DNA of 42,013 nt from Flavobacteriaceae bacterium. Its GTDB lineage: Bacteria; Bacteroidota; Bacteroidia; Flavobacteriales; Weeksellaceae. The number at the start of each line of letters is the position of its first letter. Position 1 is the first letter of the stretch. A program made the translations under genes and the position numbers. Where the stretch lies: assembly GCA_012522185.1 (NCBI GenBank), contig JAAYKY010000055.1:1-42013 (forward strand), written 5' to 3'. Below are positions 32,491-41,430 of this stretch, in pieces. A model generated the notes under the pieces. It was not told the DNA's origin. It worked only from the letters and a program-made list of their open reading frames with translations, and made no database searches.

Positions 32491-33237
32491 TTAAATAACC
32501 TTTGCTTCTTCGTGTAAAAGTCGAACTAACTCGCCTACATTGTCCTTGTCAATCAAAGTTACATTTCCACGTTCTGCTGGTTTTGTATAACCTACCACAT
32601 TTAATTTCGAAGAAGTTTGTTCGGCTTCTACCACATTTAGTGGTTTTGTACGTGCTGCCATAATCCCGCGCATATTGGGGATTCTCAATTCGGTTTCATC
32701 CACCAAACCTTTTTGTCCGGCAATTACCACCGGGAACTGCGCTGAAATGGTTTCCTTTCCACCGTCGATTTCGCGAACGGCTTCCACCGCGTTTCCATCT
32801 ACATTCAGTCCTACACAGCCGTTTACAAATGCATAATCCAGAATTCCTGCTACAAACCCTGGAACTTCACCTCCATTGTAATCAATGGATTCACGTCCGG
32901 TCAAAACGAGGTCGTAACCTCCTTCTTTGGCTACTTTTGCAATCTGAGTTGCTACAAAAAGTCCGTCTCTTGCGTCTGCATTTACACGGATGGCGTCGTC
33001 TGCTCCAATCGCCAAAGCTTTTCTCATGACAGGTTCAACCGTCGCATCACCTACTGTCAAAACCGTAACTTTCGCACCTTGTGTTTCCTGCAACTGAACT
33101 GCACGCGTCAGACTGAATTCATCATGTGGGTTAATCACAAACTGAACACCATTTTTATCAAAAGCCTTTCCGTCTCCTGTGAAATTTATCTTTGCAGTCG
33201 TATCGGGAACACTACTGATACATACTAATATTTTCAT
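32491..33237 (-). CDS. etfB: Electron transfer flavoprotein, beta subunit
   Basis: EtfB pairs with EtfA and binds AMP as a structural cofactor. The 248 residues begin MKILVCISSVPDTTAKI and include FVINPHDEFSLTRAVQL. VLTVGDATVEPVMRKALAIGADDAIRV gives the nucleotide-binding loop, and LVLTGRESIDYNGGEVPGFVAG and the signature region near ISAQFPVVIAGQKGLVDE follow. A candidate operator palindrome (33286-33305) lies about 50-70 bases upstream of the ATG. A near-consensus -7 box (TATATTTA) lies between operator and start. It is the first gene of etfBA. Confidence 0.95.
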   Translation of the reverse strand: MKILVCISSVPDTTAKINFTGDGKAFDKNGVQFVINPHDEFSLTRAVQLQETQGAKVTVLTVGDATVEPVMRKALAIGADDAIRVNADARDGLFVATQIAKVAKEGGYDLVLTGRESIDYNGGEVPGFVAGILDYAFVNGCVGLNVDGNAVEAVREIDGGKETISAQFPVVIAGQKGLVDETELRIPNMRGIMAARTKPLNVVEAEQTSSKLNVVGYTKPAERGNVTLIDKDNVGELVRLLHEEAKVI

Positions 33238-33285
33238 TTGATATAATTTAAGTTTATAAACGCCCGTAAATATAGTGAAAAAAAT

Positions 33286-33305
33286 ATATTATGCACGCAT
33301 AGTAT
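33286..33305. promoter_or_regulatory. Candidate operator upstream of etfBA
   Basis: ATATTATGCACGCATAGTAT is a 20-bp interrupted palindrome with 8 of 10 half-site positions matching. Its core TATGC-AC-GCATA (33290-33301) is perfect apart from the two central bases. It lies between tatC and etfB, upstream of the likely etfB promoter, where a dimeric regulator could bind. The regulator is unknown and is not encoded nearby. Confidence 0.45.
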
Positions 33306-33319
33306 CTACCAGATTTTTA

Positions 33320-34156
33320 TCAGCTTTTGACCAAATCTCGTTTTTCCTTTTTGATTTGTTTATTGAACACATACTTAGTTATGAGAATGCTCAGTTCATA
33401 AAGTAGAATCAGAGGAAAAGCGGCAATCAACATACTCATCACATCGGATGGTGTGATGACGGCAGCAATGACCATAATCACCACCAAAGCATGTCTTCTA
33501 TAAGTCCTTAGGAAATGGGGTGTTAAAACTCCAATTTTCGCCAAGAAATAAGCGAAAACCGGAAATAGGAAGACAAGTCCCATTCCCAATAAACTCTGAA
33601 CAAACATGGATGTATAGCCCGACAAACGCCATTCGTTTGAAATCCCAAAGGGATTATAGGAATAAAGAAACTGAACTGAGAAAGGTAAAATAAAGAAATA
33701 ACTGAAAAGAACACCAATCAGAAAGAAAAGCGTGATGGCCAATACTGTTCCATTTGCGTGCTTTTTTTCGTTATCTGTAAGACCGGGTTTAATGAATCGC
33801 CACACCTCCCAAACAACATAAGGAACGGCAATAATTAACCCACACAATAAAATGGTATAAATCTGTGATGTAATCTGTCCAGATGGATCCAGGTTTTTAA
33901 GTTCCTTTGTATAATTAAATGAGTCGGGATAAATCGGACTTAACCCTATAGCTTCCGCCAGCGAATTCAGTGCTTGATAAGTTAAAAAGTCAGACTTCAG
34001 AGGCGCCATTATAAAATTATCGGTAATAAACCCCCAAAACACTCCGCACAATACCGCTCCGACCAAAATGGCTATAAAGGATCTGATTAGATGCCCTCTT
34101 AATTCAAAAATATGTCCTAAAAAGGACATTTCTCTTTCTTCCGTTCTCTCTGTCAT
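33320..34156 (-). CDS. tatC: Sec-independent protein translocase TatC
   Basis: TatC is the receptor subunit of the twin-arginine pathway for folded proteins. The 278 residues give six membrane helices. The cytoplasmic N-terminus carries the signal-binding FLGHIFELRGHLIRS (E18, R20), and AVPYVVWEVWRFIKPGLTDNEKKHA matches the first cytoplasmic loop. FLFPVFAYFLAKIGVLTPHFLRTYRRHALVVIMVIAAVITPSD in outline forms the helix 4-5 region. An insertion around 55-95 in the first periplasmic loop (PLKSDFLTYQALNSL, SPIYPDSFNYTKELKNL) is typical of Bacteroidota. The start overlaps the kdsD stop by one base (TAATG), so the genes are coupled. tatA is not in the window. Confidence 0.95.
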   Translation of the reverse strand: MTERTEEREMSFLGHIFELRGHLIRSFIAILVGAVLCGVFWGFITDNFIMAPLKSDFLTYQALNSLAEAIGLSPIYPDSFNYTKELKNLDPSGQITSQIYTILLCGLIIAVPYVVWEVWRFIKPGLTDNEKKHANGTVLAITLFFLIGVLFSYFFILPFSVQFLYSYNPFGISNEWRLSGYTSMFVQSLLGMGLVFLFPVFAYFLAKIGVLTPHFLRTYRRHALVVIMVIAAVITPSDVMSMLIAAFPLILLYELSILITKYVFNKQIKKEKRDLVKS

Positions 34157-35130
34157 TATCCTTCTATTCCATGTTTAATTAAAGAATGCAAATCCAAAAT
34201 CCCAAAATATTTTTTGTTTCGATCCGTAACCACTAATTGACCAATATTATAATCTCTCAATTTATAAAAAGCATCCACCGCTTTCTCATCTTTGGAAACC
34301 ATTTTTGGGTTGGCCGACAGCATATCAATTGCTGTCAAGTGCTGATATTCTTTATGTTTCTGAAGCATTCGACGCAAATCACCGTCGGTAATCACCCCTA
34401 GAATTCTTTCATCGTCCAAAACTACTGTGATACCATTTCGGCCCGAAGTCAGCGAATCAATGACTTCGTAAACTGAAGATTCGGGATTCACAAAAGGTCG
34501 TTGATAGGTATCCATTACGTCTTCCACACTCCAGAGTAGTCTTTTTCCTAAAGCTCCTCCGGGATGAAACTGAGCAAAATCCTCGCTTGTGAAGTTTTTG
34601 ATTTTCATCAGTGCAACTGCCAACGCATCTCCCATGACCAATTGAACTGTGGTGCTTGAAGTAGGTGCAAGATTGTTTGGACAAGCTTCCCTGCTGATGG
34701 CCAAGTTCAGAATCACATCGGCATGTTTTGCTAAATCCGATTCTAAATTTCCGGTCATAGCAATCAGCGCTTTTGCATTTTTTTTCAGCAGAGGCGCTAA
34801 ATCTTTAATCTCTTGACTATTTCCGCTCTTCGAAACACAAATCACAATGTCATCTTTGTCAAGCAAACCCAAATCCCCGTGAATGGCTTCGGCTGCATGA
34901 AGAAACTGACTTCTAGTTCCGGTAGAATTAAAAGTAGCAACCATTTTATTGGCGATATGTGCGCTTTTTCCAATTCCTGCCACCACTACCTTACCTTTTA
35001 AATTGCTCAATAATTGAACTGCCTGAGCAAACTCATCTCCTAAATTTTGAGCAATACGGGAAAGTTCTGTAATTTCGTCTAGAAAAACCACTTTGGCCGT
35101 TTCTATAATGTCCTGATTTTTCAAATTCAA
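34156..35130 (-). CDS. kdsD: D-arabinose 5-phosphate isomerase
   Basis: KdsD interconverts ribulose 5-phosphate and arabinose 5-phosphate, the first committed step to KDO. The 324-residue protein has a SIS domain at about 30-165 (VVVAGIGKSAHIANKMVATF, HAAEAIHGDLG, CVSKSGNSQEIKDL, LAPTSSTTVQLVMGDALAVAL). Two CBS domains follow at about 200-260 and 275-324 (VITDGDLRRML, RDYNIGQLVVTD). The start is TTG, because no ATG precedes the first conserved helix. It is divergent from recQ and coupled to tatC. kdsC is at 9834-10361, 24 kb away, so the two KDO genes are not clustered. Confidence 0.94.
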   Translation of the reverse strand: MNLKNQDIIETAKVVFLDEITELSRIAQNLGDEFAQAVQLLSNLKGKVVVAGIGKSAHIANKMVATFNSTGTRSQFLHAAEAIHGDLGLLDKDDIVICVSKSGNSQEIKDLAPLLKKNAKALIAMTGNLESDLAKHADVILNLAISREACPNNLAPTSSTTVQLVMGDALAVALMKIKNFTSEDFAQFHPGGALGKRLLWSVEDVMDTYQRPFVNPESSVYEVIDSLTSGRNGITVVLDDERILGVITDGDLRRMLQKHKEYQHLTAIDMLSANPKMVSKDEKAVDAFYKLRDYNIGQLVVTDRNKKYFGILDLHSLIKHGIEG

Positions 35131-35269
35131 AAGATTTTGCCTGTATTATTTTATTTTGTACATTAGGTCATTCGACCAAAAAAATATTTTTTTCAATTTA
35201 TTGAATTGAATTGTCAAATATAGGAACTTTGAAAAGTAGAAAAAATTTATAAATAGTCTTTTTGTTAAG

Positions 35270-37462
35270 ATGAATAGTCCAACGGAATTATCTTCCCATT
35301 TAAAAAAACATTTTGGTTTCGACCAATTTAAAGGTGAACAGGAAGAGATTATCAAAAACCTTCTTGCAGGAGAAGATGTATTTGTATTGATGCCTACAGG
35401 CGGTGGAAAGTCGCTTTGTTATCAATTACCTGCTTTAATTTCAGATGGAGTAGCGATTATCGTTTCTCCCTTAATTGCTTTGATGAAAAATCAGGTCGAT
35501 GCCGTTCGAGGAATTTCTTCGGACAACGACGTCGCCCATGTCTTGAATTCATCCTTAAATAAAACCCAAACCAAAAAGGTGATGGATGACATTCGCAGTG
35601 GTTCTACCAAGATGCTGTATGTCGCGCCCGAATCCCTGACCAAGGATGAATACACTGATTTTTTCAAAACGGTGAAAATTTCGTTTTTTGCCATTGATGA
35701 AGCGCATTGCATCTCGGAATGGGGACATGATTTCCGTCCGGAATACCGTAATCTTAAACACATCATCAACAAAATCGGGGATGCTCCCGTCATCGCACTG
35801 ACGGCGACAGCCACACCGAAAGTTCAAGAAGACATTCAGAAAACTTTGGGCATGCAAAACGCAAAGGTTTTCAAAGCATCCTTTAACCGCCCGAATCTTT
35901 TTTATGAAGTTCGTCCGAAGATCAATCAGGACAAAGAAATCGTGAAATTCGTTCACCAATACGCCGGAAAGTCAGGCGTAATCTATTGTTTAAGCAGAAA
36001 AAAAGTAGAGGATTTCGCGCAATTACTTCAGGTCAACGGGATTAAAGCCATTCCTTATCATGCCGGACTCGACTCTAAAACCCGTTCGCGCCATCAGGAT
36101 ATGTTCCTTATGGAAGAAGCCGATGTGGTGGTCGCAACCATTGCTTTTGGAATGGGGATTGACAAACCCGATGTTCGTTTTGTGATTCACTACGATATGC
36201 CCAAAAGTCTTGAAAGCTATTATCAGGAAACCGGGCGTGCCGGCCGCGATGGCGGAGAAGGTTATTGTTTGGCTTTTTATGATTACAAAGATATTGAAAA
36301 GCTGGAAAAATTCCTGGCAGCCAAACCGGTTGCAGAACGCGAAGTCGGGCTGCAACTCCTGAGCGAAGTGGTGGCTTATGCCGAAACTTCCATGTCGCGA
36401 AGGAAATTCCTTCTTCATTATTTCGGGGAAGAATTTGACGAAATAAATGGATTAGGCGCCAATATGGATGACAATATGCGCAATCCAAAAAAGATGATTG
36501 ACGTAAGGAAAGATGCCAAACTCGCATTGGAAGTCATTCTGAAAACCAAAGAAATACTTCGATTAAATGATGTGGTCAATGTATTGATGGGCAAAGAAAG
36601 CTCGATGACCAAATCTTATAATTTACAATTGGAGGATTTCTTCGGAAAAGGAAAAGAACATGAAGATTATTATTGGAAAAGCATCGTTAGACAATTGATT
36701 GTCAGAGATTATCTCGAAAAGGAAATTGAAACTTACGGTACTATTAAATTAAAAGCGAAAGCGAAAGATTTCATCAAAAAACCGGAAGAATTCTTGATTG
36801 CAGAGGATGTCGATTTGAAAAAATTATTATCGGAGGCTTCATCAGAACCGGTTCAACAAGCACCGGCTGCTTTTGACGATACCTTGCTGAAACATCTGAA
36901 AGATTTACGGAAGAAACTCGCCAAACAACACGGAATTCCGCCCTTTGCGGTTTTCCAAGATCCAAGTTTGGACGATATGACCATGCAATACCCGACCACG
37001 ATTAAAGAACTGACCAATGTTTTTGGTGTGGGCGAAGGAAAAGCCAATAAATTCGGGAAACCATTTGTGGAGTTCATCGCAAACTATGTCGAAGAAAATG
37101 ATATTGAACGTCCCGACGAAATGGTTTTCAAAGGCGTTGCAGACAAATCGAGTTACAAAGTTTACATCATTCAGAGCGTAGACCGGAAGCTGGACTTGGA
37201 AGATATGGCTGATGCCAAAAGTTTATCCATGGACGATTTATTGTCTGAAATGGAAAGCATCGTTTATCAGGGAACCAAATTGGATATCACCTATTATATA
37301 AATGATATTCTAGATGAAGATCAGCAGGAAGAAATTCACGATTTTCTGATGGAAGCAGAAAACGATTCCATGTCCAATCTGCTCAAAGAATTCGGAGATG
37401 ATTACGATGAAGAAGAATTGCGTCTGATGCGAATTAAATTCATCAATGATATTGCAAATTAG
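35270..37462 (+). CDS. recQ: ATP-dependent DNA helicase RecQ, zinc-cysteine-free type
   Basis: RecQ unwinds DNA 3' to 5' in recombination and fork repair. The 730-residue protein has Walker A MPTGGGKS (41-48), DEAH at 143-146 in AIDEAHCISEWGHDFRPEY, ALTATATPKVQEDI, and YYQETGRAGRDG. The next region, ETSMSRRKFLLHYFGEEFDE followed by GANMDDNMRNPKK, aligns with the RQC zinc site but has none of the four cysteines. A winged-helix part follows, then an HRDC domain at about 540-605 (KKLAKQHGIPPFAVFQDPSLDDM, GVGEGKANKFG). A further acidic tail of roughly 100 residues ends the protein. It is divergent from kdsD. Confidence 0.95.
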   Translation: MNSPTELSSHLKKHFGFDQFKGEQEEIIKNLLAGEDVFVLMPTGGGKSLCYQLPALISDGVAIIVSPLIALMKNQVDAVRGISSDNDVAHVLNSSLNKTQTKKVMDDIRSGSTKMLYVAPESLTKDEYTDFFKTVKISFFAIDEAHCISEWGHDFRPEYRNLKHIINKIGDAPVIALTATATPKVQEDIQKTLGMQNAKVFKASFNRPNLFYEVRPKINQDKEIVKFVHQYAGKSGVIYCLSRKKVEDFAQLLQVNGIKAIPYHAGLDSKTRSRHQDMFLMEEADVVVATIAFGMGIDKPDVRFVIHYDMPKSLESYYQETGRAGRDGGEGYCLAFYDYKDIEKLEKFLAAKPVAEREVGLQLLSEVVAYAETSMSRRKFLLHYFGEEFDEINGLGANMDDNMRNPKKMIDVRKDAKLALEVILKTKEILRLNDVVNVLMGKESSMTKSYNLQLEDFFGKGKEHEDYYWKSIVRQLIVRDYLEKEIETYGTIKLKAKAKDFIKKPEEFLIAEDVDLKKLLSEASSEPVQQAPAAFDDTLLKHLKDLRKKLAKQHGIPPFAVFQDPSLDDMTMQYPTTIKELTNVFGVGEGKANKFGKPFVEFIANYVEENDIERPDEMVFKGVADKSSYKVYIIQSVDRKLDLEDMADAKSLSMDDLLSEMESIVYQGTKLDITYYINDILDEDQQEEIHDFLMEAENDSMSNLLKEFGDDYDEEELRLMRIKFINDIAN

Positions 37463-37471
37463 CCCTACTAA

Positions 37472-37488
37472 CCTCCCGAAGTGGGAGG
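37472..37488. repeat. Small hairpin between recQ and gpmI
   Basis: CCTCCC-GAAGT-GGGAGG is a perfect six-pair stem with a five-base loop, ten bases past the recQ stop. No T run follows, so it may stabilise the mRNA end rather than terminate. Confidence 0.5.
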
Positions 37489-37520
37489 AACTTATAATTT
37501 AAATAAAAGAAATTTAATAA

Positions 37521-39038
37521 ATGAACCAAAAAGTCATGCTGATGATTTTGGACGGATGGGGAATCAATCCTGACACCAACGTTTCAGCAATCGCAAAAGC
37601 GAATACTCCTTTTATTGATAGTTGCTTAAATAATTACCCGAATGCGAGTCTCATTACTTACGGAATTGATGTTGGATTGCCCGAGGGACAAATGGGAAAT
37701 TCTGAAGTCGGACATATGAATTTAGGTGCGGGTCGTGTGGTGTATCAAAATTTAGTTCGGATCAATATGGCGGTTCAGGACAAATCTTTTTTGAAAGAAA
37801 ATGTTTTGAACTCACAGTTTCAGTTCGCTCGCGACAACAATAAAAAAGTTCATTTTATCGGGCTAACTTCCAACGGTGGCGTTCATTCGCATATTAACCA
37901 TTTATTTGGACTTCTAGAAGCTGCACACGCATACGGCTTGACTGAAAACGTTTATGTACACGCATTTACAGACGGTCGGGATTGTGATCCGCATAGCGGA
38001 AAAGGATTCATTCAGGACCTTCAGGAGCAAATGACACACACCACCGGAAAATTGGCTTCTATCATCGGGAGGTATTATTCTATGGATCGTGACAAACGCT
38101 GGGAAAGAGTCAAACGGGCGTATGATTTAATGGTAAAAGGAAAAGGAAAATCTGTCCTCAACCCACTTCAGGCTATTCAGGAATCCTATGAGGAAGGAAT
38201 TACAGACGAATTTCTGGAACCGATTATTATCGACAAAAACGGACTGATTGAGGAAGGCGATGTGGTGATTAATTTTAATTTCCGAACGGATCGAGGACGC
38301 GAAATCACCCAAGTTTTGACCCAAACCGATTTCCCTGAATTTGGAATGAAAAAACTTTCACTCCGATACATTACACTAACCAATTACGATAAAACTTTCA
38401 AAGGTGTACAAGTGGTATATGATGACAATGAAATTCCTGTTACCCTGGGCGAAGTATTGGAAAGACATGGAAAAACCCAGATTCGAATTGCAGAAACAGA
38501 GAAATATCCGCATGTGACTTTCTTCTTTTCCGGTGGTCGTGAAAAGCCATTTGAAGGAGAAAAAAGAATTTTATGTCCTTCTCCGAAAGATGTACCTACT
38601 TATGATTTAAAACCGGAAATGGCGGCATTTGAAATCACTAAAAACATCATTCCGGAAATTCAAAATCAAACCGCTGATTTTATCTGTCTAAATTTTGCCA
38701 ATACGGATATGGTCGGGCATACAGGTGTTTTTCAGGCCGCAGTAAAAGCAGCCGAAACCGTAGATCAATGCACGGAGTCGATTGTGAAAACCGCATTGGA
38801 AAACGATTATTCGGTAATCATTTTAGCAGATCATGGAAACGCCGATGTGATGGTCAATAGCGATGGTTCACCCAATACCCAACACAGCACGAATTTGGTT
38901 CCTGTAATTCTGGTTCAGAAAGAAAATAAATTCAATTTAAAAAACGGAAAATTAGGCGACATTGCTCCTACTATATTGAATTTGATGAGCCTTCCCATTC
39001 CGGAAGAAATGACGGGTGAAATTTTGCTTGATAATTAA
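37521..39038 (+). CDS. gpmI: 2,3-bisphosphoglycerate-independent phosphoglycerate mutase
   Basis: GpmI interconverts 3- and 2-phosphoglycerate in glycolysis with two manganese ions and a phosphoserine. The 505 residues are full length. The first metal Asp is D11 in MILDGWGIN and the phospho-acceptor S61 is in GQMGNSEVGHMNLGAGR. The phosphotransferase part has HAFTDGRDCDPHSG, GRYYSMDRDKRWERVKRAYD and FRTDRGREITQ. The second metal site has CLNFANTDMVGHTG and ILADHGNADVM, with a His in NTQHSTNLVP. The gene stands alone, and the promoter of the next operon lies over its final codons. Confidence 0.97.
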   Translation: MNQKVMLMILDGWGINPDTNVSAIAKANTPFIDSCLNNYPNASLITYGIDVGLPEGQMGNSEVGHMNLGAGRVVYQNLVRINMAVQDKSFLKENVLNSQFQFARDNNKKVHFIGLTSNGGVHSHINHLFGLLEAAHAYGLTENVYVHAFTDGRDCDPHSGKGFIQDLQEQMTHTTGKLASIIGRYYSMDRDKRWERVKRAYDLMVKGKGKSVLNPLQAIQESYEEGITDEFLEPIIIDKNGLIEEGDVVINFNFRTDRGREITQVLTQTDFPEFGMKKLSLRYITLTNYDKTFKGVQVVYDDNEIPVTLGEVLERHGKTQIRIAETEKYPHVTFFFSGGREKPFEGEKRILCPSPKDVPTYDLKPEMAAFEITKNIIPEIQNQTADFICLNFANTDMVGHTGVFQAAVKAAETVDQCTESIVKTALENDYSVIILADHGNADVMVNSDGSPNTQHSTNLVPVILVQKENKFNLKNGKLGDIAPTILNLMSLPIPEEMTGEILLDN

Positions 39039-39050
39039 TTTATACCTTTG
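39024..39050 (+). promoter_or_regulatory. Promoter of the HAD-map-dgkA-methyltransferase operon
   Basis: TTG at 39024-39026, a 16-base spacer, and an exact -7 box TACCTTTG at 39043-39050. The -33 element is inside the last codons of gpmI. The ATG at 39071 follows 20 bases after the box. Confidence 0.6.
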
Positions 39051-39070
39051 CAGGCTTCAGTCAAATAAAA

Positions 39071-39493
39071 ATGAAAAGTTATATAATCGCAGTCGATTTT
39101 GACGGAACCATAGTGGAAGATGCTTACCCGAGAATCGGAAAACCGATGCTCTTTGCTTTTGAGTCTTTGAAGCAACTTCAGGCACAAGGACATCGTTTGG
39201 TGCTTTGGACCTATCGTCACGGAAAAGCTCTGGAAGAAGCGGTTGAATTTTGTCGTGAAAACGGAATTGAGTTTTATGCTGTTAATTCCAGTTTTGAAGA
39301 AGAGGTTTTTGACGGCAATTCACAAAGTCGCAAAATCCATGCAGATGTTTTCATTGACGATCGCAATTTGGGCGGATTTCCCGGTTGGGGTGAAGTTGTG
39401 CAAATCATCAATAAGCGAATTGAATTTTCGATTGGTGAGCATGGAAAAGTTAAAGAAAGAAAAAAGAAAAAAAGAGGACTTTTTGGATTATGA
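39071..39493 (+). CDS. Short HAD-superfamily hydrolase (BT0820-like)
   Basis: The 140-residue protein is a capless HAD phosphatase-like enzyme. The nucleophile motif is VDFDGTIVED (D9, D11), motif II appears as LVLWTYRHGKALEEAV, and FIDDRNLGGFPGW gives the final acidic pair. It matches the short BT0820-type hydrolases of Bacteroidota; the natural substrate is unknown to me. The C-terminus is strongly basic (KVKERKKKKRGLFGL), which may touch RNA or membrane. It overlaps map by four bases (ATGA) and heads a four-gene operon. Confidence 0.85.
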   Translation: MKSYIIAVDFDGTIVEDAYPRIGKPMLFAFESLKQLQAQGHRLVLWTYRHGKALEEAVEFCRENGIEFYAVNSSFEEEVFDGNSQSRKIHADVFIDDRNLGGFPGWGEVVQIINKRIEFSIGEHGKVKERKKKKRGLFGL

Positions 39494-40305
39494 TTCATTT
39501 AAAAACCAAGGAAGAATTAGAGTTGATGTATGAATCGGCTCAGCTGGTTTCCAAAACTTTGGGGATGCTAGCAAAGGAAATCAAACCCGGTATAAAGTCG
39601 ATTGACCTCGACAAATTGGCACATGATTTCATCAAAGATCATGGTGGCGAACCAGCCTTTTTGGGGTATGGTGGTTTTCCTTATTCGCTATGTATTTCAC
39701 CCAACGAACAAGTTGTTCATGGATTTCCAAATGATGATATTTTGGAGGATGGCGACATACTTTCGGTGGATTGCGGCGTGTACATGAATGGATTTGTGGG
39801 TGACCATGCTTATACTTTTGAAGTGGGCGAAGTAGCCGATGACATCAAAAAATTACTGCGAATTACCAAAGAATCTTTGTACAAAGGAATTGAACAAGTT
39901 TTACCCGGAAATCGTGTGGGCGACATCGGTTATGCCATCCAAACTTATTGCGAAAAGGAAGGTTATGGTGTGGTGAAAGAACTGGTCGGCCATGGTGTGG
40001 GAAGAGATATGCATGAAGATCCTCAAGTTCCAAATTATGGAAGAAGAGGAACCGGAAAAGTATTGAAAGAAGGAATTGCTCTGGCCATTGAACCGATGAT
40101 CAATATGGGAACCGATAAAGTTCGTTTTCACAAAGACGGATGGACCGTAACAACACGCGACAATCAGCCGTCGGCGCATTTCGAGCATGATGTTGCCATT
40201 ATGGACGGAAAACCGACTTTGCTTTCTACATTCAAATATGTGTATGAAGCACTGGGAATTGAATCTGACGAAGAAGAACCGTTTTTGTATAAAAAACCTT
40301 CCTGA
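39490..40305 (+). CDS. map: Methionine aminopeptidase, type I
   Basis: Map removes the initiator Met from new proteins. The 271 residues show H77 in QVVHGFPNDD and metal ligands D94 and D105 in LSVDCGVYMNGFVGDHAYTF. VGHGVGRDMHEDPQVPNYG supplies the next His, and the two Glu are in LAIEPMINMG and SAHFEHDVAI. There is no N-terminal zinc-finger extension, as expected for type Ia. The C-terminus extends about 20 residues beyond the catalytic core and ends in an acidic patch. It is coupled to its neighbours on both sides (ATGA with the HAD gene, TGATG with dgkA). Confidence 0.96.
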   Translation: MIHLKTKEELELMYESAQLVSKTLGMLAKEIKPGIKSIDLDKLAHDFIKDHGGEPAFLGYGGFPYSLCISPNEQVVHGFPNDDILEDGDILSVDCGVYMNGFVGDHAYTFEVGEVADDIKKLLRITKESLYKGIEQVLPGNRVGDIGYAIQTYCEKEGYGVVKELVGHGVGRDMHEDPQVPNYGRRGTGKVLKEGIALAIEPMINMGTDKVRFHKDGWTVTTRDNQPSAHFEHDVAIMDGKPTLLSTFKYVYEALGIESDEEEPFLYKKPS

Positions 40306-40673
40306 TGTTTCGCTATCTCCGTTCGATCCGATTTGCCATAAACGGATTGCTTTATGCACTTCGGACGGAACGAAACGTTCAAATTTGGTTTGGCGTCGCC
40401 GTCCTGACTTTTCTTTTTTCAATCTGGATGGAAGCTTCCCAAACCGAACTTCTAATCATCCTCCTTTGGATGTCGCTCATCGGAACTGCTGAATACTTGA
40501 ATACTTCCATCGAGAAATTATCGGATCGGGTGACACTCGAATACGATGAAGAAATCAAGCGCGTAAAAGACATTGCGGCCGGAGCGACTTTTGTGGCATC
40601 CATCGGCGCGATTATTTCGGGGTTGATTATCTTTGTTCCGAAAATTCTGGAAAAATTTGAAATCTATCTTTAA
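40305..40673 (+). CDS. dgkA: DgkA-type diacylglycerol/undecaprenol kinase
   Basis: The 122-residue integral membrane protein has three helices (about 27-42, 48-62, 93-112). The catalytic stretch TAEYLNTSIEKLSDRV (61-76) corresponds to the ExxNTxIE motif, with E63, N66, E70 and D74. KDIAAGATFVASIGA (88-102) is the second signature. Proteins of this family phosphorylate diacylglycerol or undecaprenol with ATP. Which lipid is used here cannot be told; outside Gammaproteobacteria undecaprenol is often preferred. The ATG overlaps the map stop by one base, and its own end overlaps the next gene. Confidence 0.9.
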   Translation: MFRYLRSIRFAINGLLYALRTERNVQIWFGVAVLTFLFSIWMEASQTELLIILLWMSLIGTAEYLNTSIEKLSDRVTLEYDEEIKRVKDIAAGATFVASIGAIISGLIIFVPKILEKFEIYL

Positions 40674-41424
40674 AAAAATCATCAATATCATTCCGCGTCC
40701 CTTGCTCATCACACTCAGCATTTGGGCAAGACCGATTTTGGTTTGGATGTATCGCGGCGACAATTTCACGGATCCGATTGACGGAAAAAATTATAAAAGC
40801 TTCCTGCCCTACGGATACGAAAAACAACGTCAAAATGTGCTTTCACCGGGAACTTTATCTTTGGAAAGGCATCGTTTGATGTGGTTGTATTTGCAAAACG
40901 AAACCGATTTTTTAACTTCGAATTTGAAAGTTTTGCATATGGCGCCGGAGCAATCCTTCTACAAACGGTTTCGGACGATGAAGAATTTGAATTATATAAC
41001 TTGCGATTTGGACTCACCGATTGCCGATGTAAAAGCGGATATTCAGGATTTGCCTTTTGAAGAAAATTCTTTTGATGTGATTTTTTGCAACCATGTTTTG
41101 GAACACGTGGACAATGATCAAAAAGCTTTGTCGGAATTATTTCGGGTAATGAAACCTGGCGGATGGGGAATTCTGCAAGTTCCGATTCGTTACCAACAAG
41201 AAAAAACTTTTGAGGACCCGACGATTACCGACCGAAAAGAACGCATTGAAAAATTCGGGCAATATGACCACGTTCGGGTCTATGGAATGGATTATTATGA
41301 AAAACTAGCTGATGCCGGATTTGAAGTGGAAAAAGTCAATCTTTCCGAAAAACTTTCTGATGAAGAAATCAAAAGATTTGCTTTGGAGAAAAATGAGATT
41401 TTGCCGGTGGTGAGGAAAGTTTAA
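40633..41424 (+). CDS. SAM-dependent methyltransferase, class I
   Basis: The 263-residue protein contains a type-11 methyltransferase fold at about 98-205. The first motif is unusual (LKVLHMAPEQSFYKRF, lacking the usual glycine-rich loop). The following acidic residue is in ITCDLDSPIADVKADIQDLPFEENSFDVIFCNHVLEHV, in outline. LFRVMKPGGWGILQVPI is typical. The N-terminal part (11-40) is basic and hydrophobic and could attach to the membrane. No ATG is available before residue 39; start codons are TTG at 40633 or 40657, both overlapping dgkA. The substrate is unknown; last gene of its operon. Confidence 0.82.
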   Translation: MFRKFWKNLKSIFKKIINIIPRPLLITLSIWARPILVWMYRGDNFTDPIDGKNYKSFLPYGYEKQRQNVLSPGTLSLERHRLMWLYLQNETDFLTSNLKVLHMAPEQSFYKRFRTMKNLNYITCDLDSPIADVKADIQDLPFEENSFDVIFCNHVLEHVDNDQKALSELFRVMKPGGWGILQVPIRYQQEKTFEDPTITDRKERIEKFGQYDHVRVYGMDYYEKLADAGFEVEKVNLSEKLSDEEIKRFALEKNEILPVVRKV

Positions 41425-41430
41425 TGCAGA

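Noticed and set aside
37472-37488. Intrinsic terminator for recQ
   Set aside because: The stem is strong but no T run follows, so it is listed as a hairpin only.
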